NCBI GenBank assembly: GCA_013298145.1
Contig: JAAFJO010000002.1
Location: 372,001-436,000 of the forward strand
Direction of reading: 5' to 3'
DNA from: Betaproteobacteria bacterium
Lineage (GTDB): Bacteria; Pseudomonadota; Gammaproteobacteria; Burkholderiales; Casimicrobiaceae
Length of the DNA: 64,000 bases
Part shown: in pieces, positions 25,744 through 32,784 of the stretch
Numbering within the stretch: position 1 is the first letter of the stretch
Layout of the letters: each line of letters opens with the position of its first letter
Notes under the pieces: model-generated
Told to the model about the DNA's origin: nothing
Seen by the model: the letters and a program-made list of their open reading frames with translations, nothing else
The model's database searches: none
Position numbers and translations under genes: made by a program

Positions 25744-27330
25744 ATGACTTCTAGCGCTTTTCCTGTTGGTTTGACAATCTCTGCTGAAATCACGCCCGCC
25801 TTCGCGGAAATCCTGACGCCCGAAGCGCTTGCACTGGTTGCGAAGTTGCATCGCGCGTTTCAGCCTCGCCGCAAGGCATTACTTGCCGCTCGCGCTGAGC
25901 GGGTGAAGCGGCTCGACGCGGGCGAGCGCCCCGACTTTCTCGCTGAGACGAAGCACATCCGTGAAGACGCGAGCTGGAAGGTAGCGCCCTTGCCGAAAGC
26001 GCTTGAGTGCCGCCGCGTCGAAATTACGGGCCCGGTTGAAGCCAAGATGGTCATCAACGCGTTCAACTCGGGCGCCGACTCCTACATGACGGACTTTGAG
26101 GATTCGAACGCACCCTCATGGAGCAATCAGATCCAAGGCCAGATCAACTTAAAGGCCGCGATTCGTCGAACGCTCACGCTTGAGCAAAACGGCAAGACTT
26201 ACAAGCTCAATGACAAGATCGCCACGCTTCAAGTGCGCCCGCGTGGTTGGCATCTCGATGAAAAGCATGTCTTGATCGACGGCGAGCGCATCTCTGGCGG
26301 CATTTTTGACTTCGCGCTCTTCATGTTTCACAACGCGAAAGAGCAGATCGCGCGCGGCGCTGGGCCCTTCTTCTATCTGCCGAAGATGGAATCGCATCTC
26401 GAAGCACGTTTGTGGAACGACATCTTCGTGATGACACAAAACGAGCTCGGCTTGCCGCAGGGCACGATCAAAGCGACGGTGTTGATCGAAACCATCGTTG
26501 CGGCGTTCGAGATGGAAGAGATCCTCTACGAATTGCGTGAACATAGCGCGGGGCTAAACGCTGGGCGTTGGGATTACATTTTCTCGTGTATCAAAAAATT
26601 CAAGGTTGATCGCAATTTCTGCCTGGCTGACCGCGCCAAGGTCACGATGACAGCGCCGTTCATGCGCGCCTATGCGTTGCTGCTTTTGAAAACCTGTCAC
26701 AAGCGTGGCGCGCCCGCGATCGGCGGCATGAGCGCGCTGATCCCTATCAAAAATGATCCTGAGAAGAATGCGGTTGCGATGCAAGGCATCATCAATGACA
26801 AAAAGCGCGACGCGACGGACGGCTATGACGGCGGCTGGGTCGCGCATCCGGGCTTGGTCGAGCCGTCGATGAAAGAGTTCGTCGCGGTTCTGGGCGACAA
26901 ACCGAATCAATGGAGCAAAACGCGCGACGACGTAAACGTCGCCGCTGCAGACTTGTTGAATTTCCAACCAGAAACGCCCATCAGCGAGGGCGGCCTGCGT
27001 ATGAACATTAACGTCGGTATCCACTATTTGGGAGCATGGCTCGCCGGTAACGGTTGCGTTCCGATTCACAATTTGATGGAAGATGCGGCCACCGCCGAGA
27101 TCTCCCGCTCGCAAGTGTGGCAATGGATTCGTTCACCGAAGGGTGTGCTGGACGACGGTCGTAAAGTTACGGCTGAAATGGTGAAGGCGCTGGTGCCGGA
27201 AGAGCTCGCGAAAATCAAAGCGGGCGGATTCATCGGCAAGTTTGATCGTGCAGCAGAGATTTTCGTAGAGATGAGCACGAAAGACGCATTCGCGGAGTTT
27301 CTAACGCTACCGCTTTACGAGGAAATCTAG
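25744..27330 (+). CDS. aceB: Malate synthase A
   Basis: 528-aa enzyme of the glyoxylate shunt that condenses glyoxylate and acetyl-CoA to malate. Family blocks seen are NAFNSGADSYMTDFEDSN, LQVRPRGWHLDEKHVLIDG with the catalytic arginine, FFYLPKMESHLEARLW and GRWDYIFS. Length matches malate synthase A (about 530 aa), not the longer G form. Isocitrate lyase is not in the window. The ATG at 25744 is used because the family starts there; an ATG at 25585 would add 53 unrelated residues. No Shine-Dalgarno is visible at the chosen start, and the leader downstream of the MITE copy is AT-rich. Confidence 0.95.
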   Translation: MTSSAFPVGLTISAEITPAFAEILTPEALALVAKLHRAFQPRRKALLAARAERVKRLDAGERPDFLAETKHIREDASWKVAPLPKALECRRVEITGPVEAKMVINAFNSGADSYMTDFEDSNAPSWSNQIQGQINLKAAIRRTLTLEQNGKTYKLNDKIATLQVRPRGWHLDEKHVLIDGERISGGIFDFALFMFHNAKEQIARGAGPFFYLPKMESHLEARLWNDIFVMTQNELGLPQGTIKATVLIETIVAAFEMEEILYELREHSAGLNAGRWDYIFSCIKKFKVDRNFCLADRAKVTMTAPFMRAYALLLLKTCHKRGAPAIGGMSALIPIKNDPEKNAVAMQGIINDKKRDATDGYDGGWVAHPGLVEPSMKEFVAVLGDKPNQWSKTRDDVNVAAADLLNFQPETPISEGGLRMNINVGIHYLGAWLAGNGCVPIHNLMEDAATAEISRSQVWQWIRSPKGVLDDGRKVTAEMVKALVPEELAKIKAGGFIGKFDRAAEIFVEMSTKDAFAEFLTLPLYEEI

Positions 27331-27798
27331 CGCTAGCTCCTATTCAAAAATAGCTTTATGCGTTGATTTGTACATTGGTGCTGAGCGCTTGAGCGTTGGT
27401 CTTGTCGATGACCTCCGTTTGGAATCGGGCGAGCCCGTATAGGCGGCCGCCCGAAGCGCGTATGCGACGTGTCTTTCGCGATGCGAAGTGCTGCGATCGC
27501 CATACTGAGCGTACGATTGAAAGATAGTGAGCGATTGCTATGGCTCATACGTTGCGCCCCTCCGAAAGGTCCGAAACTGTGAAAACTAGAGCATTCGCAT
27601 AGACAAAAGTGCTCGCTTTTTTGGAACCCCGGACCTAAAATTCCGCTCTTACCTGCACAAAAACTGCGCGCAGGAGTGGGCTTGGAGTGGGTTGTCTTCT
27701 AGCCGCGACGCAGTTTGAAGAAGCGAAAACGCGGTGCGACGTGATCCAAAAGAAGATCGCGCGCCGAATGCGGTGTATCGAACACGGAAATTAGGATC
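27331..27798. other. Intergenic gap without a recognisable gene
   Basis: This 468-bp gap between malate synthase and the DUF3501 gene has only short, unconvincing open frames. Just after the aceB stop, TAGCGCTAGCTCC resembles one arm of the family-1 element, but a partner arm is missing. A weak 5-bp stem followed by a T-run lies near 27590-27625. I see no RNA gene. Confidence 0.4.
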
Positions 27799-28398
27799 AT
27801 GGCTAAGAAATCGACGCCCGTTTTGTCGCGGGCCAATCTCTGGTCGCTCGACGAATACGCGAAACGTCGCGCGACGTTTCGCCCGGAAGTTCTGGCGCAT
27901 AAAAAAAACCGCACGGTGCATTTGGGTGCGAACCTGACGCTTCAATTCGAAGATGAAATGACGGTTCGCTATCAAATCCAGGAAATGCTGCATTCCGAAG
28001 GTAAAAGCGATGCGGCATCGATCCAGGATGAAATTGATGCGTATTTGCCTTTGATCCCCGATGGCGGCAACTTGAAAGCCACCATGTCGCTCGAGTACGA
28101 AGACGAAGTGGAGAAAAAGCGCGCACTGATGCACTTGGTAGGCATCGAGGATCGCGTGTGGATTCAGGTCGAAGGGAGTTCGAAGCTCTATTCGATCTCC
28201 GACGACGATGGCGACCGCGATGGCGATTACAACGCGTCTACCGTGCATTTCCTTCGCTTCGAGCTCACCAAGGAAATGAAGGCGGCGCTCAAGTATGGCG
28301 TGGGTTTGGCGGTCGGTGTTGATCACCCTCGCTACAAAGCAGCGATCAATCCGCTGCCACAAGCGATTCGCAACGCATTGGTTGCAGACCTCAAATAA
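27799..28398 (+). CDS. DUF3501 family protein
   Basis: 199-aa cytoplasmic protein. RPEVLAHKKNRTVHLG, LQFEDEMTVRYQIQEML, YLPLIPDGGNLKATM and the late VHFLRFELT / VGVDHP match the DUF3501 family, whose biochemical function is unknown to me. DUF3501 genes often sit beside an iron-sulfur (GlpC-like) protein or rubrerythrin, suggesting a redox or oxidative-stress role. Here it stands alone, with a strong terminator 16 bp downstream. The ATG is preceded by TTAGGA. Confidence 0.85.
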   Translation: MAKKSTPVLSRANLWSLDEYAKRRATFRPEVLAHKKNRTVHLGANLTLQFEDEMTVRYQIQEMLHSEGKSDAASIQDEIDAYLPLIPDGGNLKATMSLEYEDEVEKKRALMHLVGIEDRVWIQVEGSSKLYSISDDDGDRDGDYNASTVHFLRFELTKEMKAALKYGVGLAVGVDHPRYKAAINPLPQAIRNALVADLK

Positions 28399-28413
28399 GC
28401 GGCTTTGTGTTTC

Positions 28414-28443
28414 AAAAAAAGCGACCTCCGGGTCGCTTTTTTG
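28414..28443. terminator. Bidirectional Rho-independent terminator
   Basis: AAAAAAGCGACC pairs with GGTCGCTTTTTT around a short loop. It has A-runs on one side and T-runs on the other, so it can stop transcription from both convergent neighbours (DUF3501 and the aminotransferase). Confidence 0.9.
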
Positions 28444-28452
28444 TTTCTCGAT

Positions 28453-29610
28453 CTAGAAGGCTGAGGCTAACCGAGAAACGCCATCCTTGAGCTTTTCGAG
28501 GCTCACTGCATAGGCCATGCGAACGTGTTCGCGCGCGCGGTGCTCGCCGAAATCAATGCCGGGCGCGAATGCGACGCCCGTGCGATCCAGAATTTCAGTG
28601 CAGAAGCGTTCGCTGTCTCGCGTGAACGCACTCACGTCCGCGTAAACGAAAAATCCCGCATCCGGCATGATTGGAATTTTGAAACCGAGCTTCGTGAGCG
28701 CGTCGACAAAATAATCTCGTCGCGCCTCAAACTCCTTGCGACGCGCCTCAGCGACCGCGTATCCCGCTTCGCTGAAGCACGCGATGGCGGCGTGCTGCGA
28801 GAGTGCTGCGGGCGAGATGTAGAGGTTCTGCGCAAGCGTTTCGAGCTTGCGAACGTAGCGGCTCGGGGCGACCAACCAGCCCAGCCGCCAGCCTGTCATG
28901 GTGAAGTATTTCGAAAAACTGTTGATGGAAAACACGTCATCTGAGTACGCAAGTGCAGTCTCAGGTTTTCGGCCGTAGTTGAGCCCAGCGTAGGTCTCAT
29001 CCGAAATCATCACGCCTTGGTGCGCCGCGACACATTCAACAATTTTTTTGAGTTCCCCCTCGCGTACGCTCGTTCCGGTGGGGTTCGATGGGCTCGCGAC
29101 CAGCACGCCTTTTGTCTTTGCTGACCACGCGCGATCAATTAAGTCTGCCGTGAACTGATAGGCCTCCGACGCACCCACTGACAACGTTCGCGGCACCCCG
29201 TCCATGACTCGCACAAAATGGCGATTGCAGGGATAGGACGGATCGGTCAGCAAAATCTCGTCGTCTCGATTGACTAGAAGCGCGCAGGTGAGCAAAAGCG
29301 CCGCAGATCCACCCGCGGTCACAATGATTCGATCTGGCGAGATATCCAAGCTGTAGAAGCGCTTGTAGTGGCCGCTGATGGCTTCTCGTAATGGCTGAAT
29401 ACCGAGCGCACTGGTGTAATAAATTTGACCGCTTGAAAGCAGCGCTTGCGCCGCTTCGATTACAGGTGGTGGCGAAGGAAAATCCGGTTCGCCTATTTCC
29501 ATGTGAATGATGTCGCGACCTTGCGCCTGGAGTGCGCGCGCGTGGGTCGCGATTTCCATGACATGAAAAGGAGCGATGTGTTGCAGTCGTGCGGCGAGCA
29601 CAGTGTTCAT
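28453..29610 (-). CDS. Class I/II pyridoxal-phosphate aminotransferase
   Basis: 385-aa fold-type-I aminotransferase. IIHMEIGEPDFPSPPPV is the usual N-terminal block, YYTSALGIQPLREAI follows, and SPSNPTGTS holds the cofactor-binding asparagine. ISDETYAGLNY contains the aspartate/tyrosine pair, and NSFSKYFTMTGWRLGW carries the Schiff-base lysine (about Lys234). The C-terminal substrate-binding arginine is likely in HVRMAYA. Related enzymes act on aspartate, alanine, aromatic or branched substrates; the donor cannot be fixed by eye. It is monocistronic and converges on the DUF3501 gene. Confidence 0.92.
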   Translation of the reverse strand: MNTVLAARLQHIAPFHVMEIATHARALQAQGRDIIHMEIGEPDFPSPPPVIEAAQALLSSGQIYYTSALGIQPLREAISGHYKRFYSLDISPDRIIVTAGGSAALLLTCALLVNRDDEILLTDPSYPCNRHFVRVMDGVPRTLSVGASEAYQFTADLIDRAWSAKTKGVLVASPSNPTGTSVREGELKKIVECVAAHQGVMISDETYAGLNYGRKPETALAYSDDVFSINSFSKYFTMTGWRLGWLVAPSRYVRKLETLAQNLYISPAALSQHAAIACFSEAGYAVAEARRKEFEARRDYFVDALTKLGFKIPIMPDAGFFVYADVSAFTRDSERFCTEILDRTGVAFAPGIDFGEHRAREHVRMAYAVSLEKLKDGVSRLASAF

Positions 29611-29861
29611 AGCGGATGGGGTTTAGTGTCGGCGCGAGTTGAGCCTTAGGCCGAGATGAAGATAAAACTTTTCTAACAGCTAAACAGAGATTTACGACGG
29701 GTTCTTACGAGCGACACACGTCACGCCCAACCGCACCAAAAAAATCAACAGCACGAGGCGAACTACCGCTTGCTTCCGCAGCATTCTAAGGAGCACGGAA
29801 AGCCGAGCGCGCTCGTGCACACACAAGTAGCAGTTCAGTGCTCGGCCGCCGAAGGCTCGCC

Positions 29862-30392
29862 TCAAAGCTGAAGCCCGACACCCAACACAGCGCCTACGCC
29901 GATCACTAGCAACGGATGGAGCTTCGGCCTCAAGAGGAACACCGCAAGTGCGAGGGCCGCGATTACCCACTCGATGGCGCCGCGAAAGCTTTGGGTGAGT
30001 AGTGCACAGCCCGCAAGCATGAGGCCGACCGTGACGGGTGCTAGCCCGCGAAGAATGATCTCGCGCCAAGGATTGGCATGCACGCGCGCGAAAAACTTCG
30101 CAACCATGATCACCATGACAAACGGTGCTGCGCTAATCGCGAGAAGCGTGGTGAGCGCGCCCGGGATGCCCGCAACATGGTAGCCAAACAAGGCGACGTA
30201 GAGAATATTCGGCCCCGGCGCTGCCTGCGCAAGCGCGATGTAGCCCGCGAACTCGTTCGTACTCATGAGCCCGCGAGAATCAACGAAGAAGCGATGCATG
30301 TCGGGTACGAGCGGGATAGTGCCGCCAATACACAGGAACGACAGCGTCACGTACAGAAACGCCATGTCAAAAAGCAGGCTGTCGCTCCTCAC
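29862..30392 (-). CDS. Chromate transporter, half-size subunit (second of pair)
   Basis: 176-aa membrane protein equal to one half of ChrA. The CHR-domain motif AQAAPGPNILYVALFGYHVAG is visible at about 53-73, preceded by the start of the domain and followed by four or five hydrophobic segments. Short CHR proteins are encoded in pairs and both are needed for chromate efflux in studied cases. This one overlaps its partner by 4 bp. No ChrB-type regulator is nearby. Sulfate or another oxyanion may be the natural substrate. The gap downstream (29611-29861) shows no gene. Confidence 0.88.
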   Translation of the reverse strand: MRSDSLLFDMAFLYVTLSFLCIGGTIPLVPDMHRFFVDSRGLMSTNEFAGYIALAQAAPGPNILYVALFGYHVAGIPGALTTLLAISAAPFVMVIMVAKFFARVHANPWREIILRGLAPVTVGLMLAGCALLTQSFRGAIEWVIAALALAVFLLRPKLHPLLVIGVGAVLGVGLQL

Positions 30393-30967
30393 AGTTTCCC
30401 CGCTTTAGACAACGCCACGCCTACTGTGCCGCAAGCCAGTAGCACGTAAGCCATATGCCAATGAAGGAATACTGAGAGGCAGGCCGCCGCGATACAGAGC
30501 AGCACGGCCAACGTGTTTTTCCTGAAAGGCTTTGCCATTTTGAGCGCCATCGCCACAAAGTACGCGGTCGCCACGACCGACATACCTTTGAGCGCTGATT
30601 TAACCTGTGCGATGTGTGAGAAGTGCTGATAAAGCTCGTTGAGGACGAGCAACATCGCAAGCGGCCCGCCAATCAGTCCGGCGAAGGCTGCGAGCGCTCC
30701 TGTAATGCCACGAAATCGCGTGCCGATGAAGACGCTGGTGTTCACCACGTTTGGCCCCGGAACCGCCTGGCAAACGGTGAGGATTTCGTTGAAATCGCGC
30801 TCATGTAACCAGCGCTTCTCTTCGACGATGATCCGATGCACCCAGGGCAATGCACCGCCGAACGCGCTGACGCCGATCTTCAGAAATGCGCGAAAAAGCT
30901 CCCACCGTGTGGGCGGAGCAGACAGGGTGTTGGTCTGGCTTTCGGCTAGCGGTGTTGATTCGCTCAT
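30389..30967 (-). CDS. Chromate transporter, half-size subunit (first of pair)
   Basis: 192-aa CHR-domain membrane protein. The motifs KIGVSAFGGALPWVHRIIVEE and CQAVPGPNVVNTSVFIGTRF are the CHR signature, followed by about five hydrophobic segments. It is translated just before the second half-size subunit, with a 4-bp overlap. The ATG at 30967 is chosen because the family begins close to RWELFRAFLKIG; an ATG at 31099 adds 44 residues of non-conserved sequence. No Shine-Dalgarno is present, and TATCAT ends only 7 bp before the ATG, so a leaderless message is possible. Confidence 0.88.
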   Translation of the reverse strand: MSESTPLAESQTNTLSAPPTRWELFRAFLKIGVSAFGGALPWVHRIIVEEKRWLHERDFNEILTVCQAVPGPNVVNTSVFIGTRFRGITGALAAFAGLIGGPLAMLLVLNELYQHFSHIAQVKSALKGMSVVATAYFVAMALKMAKPFRKNTLAVLLCIAAACLSVFLHWHMAYVLLACGTVGVALSKAGKL

Positions 30968-31083
30968 AGGAGGGATGATACGGCGGTTCGCTGGCGATTC
31001 GCCCACGCGAGCGAGGCACTCGCGTTCCCGGGAGACGCCGCAGGATTCAACGAATGTTAAGCGCGGCGCAGGGTCGGAATTTA

Positions 31084-31268
31084 GGGAAACGCCGAACAAG
31101 TCATGCGCGACCGAGGCGCACTTGCCGATCCACGGCGAGAGATCGTCGGAGTTGGGCGATCTAAATCCCCAAACTTCGTCAACATCGCCCGCAATGCCTA
31201 CGATTTTTGGGCCTCCAACTCACCCTTTCCACCGCGCGCTGCATCATGCAGCCGTATTCAGCGTTCCC
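31084..31268 (+). mobile_element. MITE-like element, family 2, copy R2 (best preserved ends)
   Basis: A 185-bp element. The left end GGGAAACGCCGAACAAG and the right end, read on the other strand as GGGAACGCTGAATACG, form imperfect terminal inverted repeats of about 15 bp. The interior shares blocks with R1, R3 and R4 (CAAGTCATGCGCGACC, TGGGCGATC, CCACCGCGCGCTGCATCA). It fills the gap between the divergent chromate-transporter and thioesterase genes. No protein is encoded. Confidence 0.75.
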
Positions 31269-31291
31269 CTGGCATACGTTACGATGATGCA

Positions 31292-31741
31292 ATGAAAAGC
31301 CATCCTTCCGCTTCTCTGCCGTTGACTGACAACCCGTTCGCATCGCCCATCGCGGGATTCATGCATCGTCGGGGGGTGCAACCGGAAGAGATCGATGAAC
31401 TCGAACACGTCAACAATGTTTGCTACTTAGCCTGGGTTAACGATGTCGCGATTGCGCATTGGAATTCGCTCACATCTGTTGCTGATCGCGCGCGGCTCGT
31501 TTGGGTCGCGCTCCGACACGAGATTGACTACAGGGCAGAGGCGCTGGCCAACGATGTAGTTTTGGTGAAGACCTGGACCGGGCGGGCGGTGGGGCTTCGC
31601 TATCGCCGCCACACGCAGATTGTGCGCGAGCATGACAACATGCTACTTGCCGAGGCTCTGACGTTGTGGTGCCCGATGGACGCAAAAAGTCGTCGACCTG
31701 CGCGTCCTGCGCCGGAAATTGCTGCGCTCTTTGGTCGATAG
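31292..31741 (+). CDS. Acyl-CoA thioesterase, hotdog fold (YbgC/4HBT type)
   Basis: 149-aa hotdog-fold protein. EIDELEHVNNVCYLAWVNDVAIAHW is the typical 4-hydroxybenzoyl-CoA thioesterase/YbgC block with the catalytic-region aspartate/glutamate and HVNN. VALRHEIDYRAEALANDVV gives the second strand-helix unit. It probably hydrolyses an acyl-CoA; the chain type is unknown. The start is ambiguous between ATG 31292 and a later ATG at MHRRGVQP. The longer frame from 31103 runs through the MITE and is rejected. It starts 23 bp after the MITE's right end, so its promoter may lie within the element. Confidence 0.85.
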   Translation: MKSHPSASLPLTDNPFASPIAGFMHRRGVQPEEIDELEHVNNVCYLAWVNDVAIAHWNSLTSVADRARLVWVALRHEIDYRAEALANDVVLVKTWTGRAVGLRYRRHTQIVREHDNMLLAEALTLWCPMDAKSRRPARPAPEIAALFGR

Positions 31742-31861
31742 CGGAGCGCGTGCCGGTCGTAGCCCCAGCGCGTTCGCCGTTCACATTGAACCCACGGCGC
31801 AGCGGTTTTTTCCCCGCGTGCGAGGCTTCCAATGAGCGGAGTTGCTTGGTGTTCGCGCAGC

Positions 31862-32782
31862 TCAGCCGTCGAGCGTTGTTGACCCATCGACCGGCATGAC
31901 AGTCACCCTTACTTGCAACGTATGCGCGCCTCCGCCGCGAATAACGCCGCGCAACGGGGGTACATCGCTGTAATCACGTCCATAGGCGACGACAACGTGG
32001 CCTTCACCCGCCAGGCAATTATTGGTAGGGTCGAACTCAAGCCACCCGGCGCGCGGGCAATAAACGGCAACCCAGGCGTGCGAAGCATCGGCCCCGATGA
32101 GGCGTGGCTGTCCTGGCGGCGGCTCTGTGAGCAGGTATCCGCTCACATAACGCGCGGCAAGCCCCAAGCTTCGCAGCGATGCAATCATCACCTGCGCAAA
32201 ATCCTGGCAGACCCCTCGTTTGAGCTCGAACGCTCGAAGCGGAGACGTGTCTACATCCGTAGCATCCGGCGCGTAGGCGAATTCGCGGTGGATCCTCTGG
32301 CAAAGTTCGGAGGCGAGACGAAACACCGAGGTTGAGGGCGTCGCCAAATCTTCAACGTAGCGGGCAAATACGGGAGCAACCAGCGCGAGCGGGGACGACT
32401 GCACGAACTCGCGCGCGCCGTCAAATGACTGGTTTGCGTTGTAGCGCATGTAATCGGCAACCTCCGTCCATGCGAGACTGACCGGTATGGCGACGCGATC
32501 AAGCTTTCCCTGCTGATTGCTGGGTAAAGCGCGTGTGATGACCTCGCTATGTGCGACTACTTTCAGTTCACTATGAGGCTGCGAAAAATCAAAGTAGAGA
32601 CGACGTTGTTGCAGGGCGTCAAGTGATTCCGATTGCGTATCGGGTTGAGGGTAAATATCTACTCTAGCCCACATTAAATCTTGCGTTGGCGTACTGAGCG
32701 GATAGAGCATGGCGACATGATGCGCCTGCTCCACATCGCTTGAGTAGCGATAGTGAGTTTCGTGGGTGATCGCAAGTCGCAT
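31862..32782 (-). CDS. Transglutaminase-like cysteine protein, N-terminal beta-barrel type
   Basis: 306-aa cytoplasmic protein. The N-terminal region (LAITHETHYRYSSDVEQAHH) is the bacterial transglutaminase-like N-domain. The catalytic triad is visible: Cys192 in KRGVCQDFAQ, then His in DASHAWV and Asp in LEFDPTNN. Such enzymes are thought to be peptidases or amidases rather than true cross-linkers. It starts 2 bp after the stop of the ATP-grasp/alpha-E gene, so the two are co-transcribed, a pairing seen in many bacteria and proposed to build and cut a peptide or amide product. Confidence 0.92.
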   Translation of the reverse strand: MRLAITHETHYRYSSDVEQAHHVAMLYPLSTPTQDLMWARVDIYPQPDTQSESLDALQQRRLYFDFSQPHSELKVVAHSEVITRALPSNQQGKLDRVAIPVSLAWTEVADYMRYNANQSFDGAREFVQSSPLALVAPVFARYVEDLATPSTSVFRLASELCQRIHREFAYAPDATDVDTSPLRAFELKRGVCQDFAQVMIASLRSLGLAARYVSGYLLTEPPPGQPRLIGADASHAWVAVYCPRAGWLEFDPTNNCLAGEGHVVVAYGRDYSDVPPLRGVIRGGGAHTLQVRVTVMPVDGSTTLDG

Positions 32783-32784
32783 GG

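Noticed and set aside
31103..31291. 63-codon extension of the thioesterase gene
   Set aside because: It lies within a MITE-like element copy and has no similarity to hotdog proteins.
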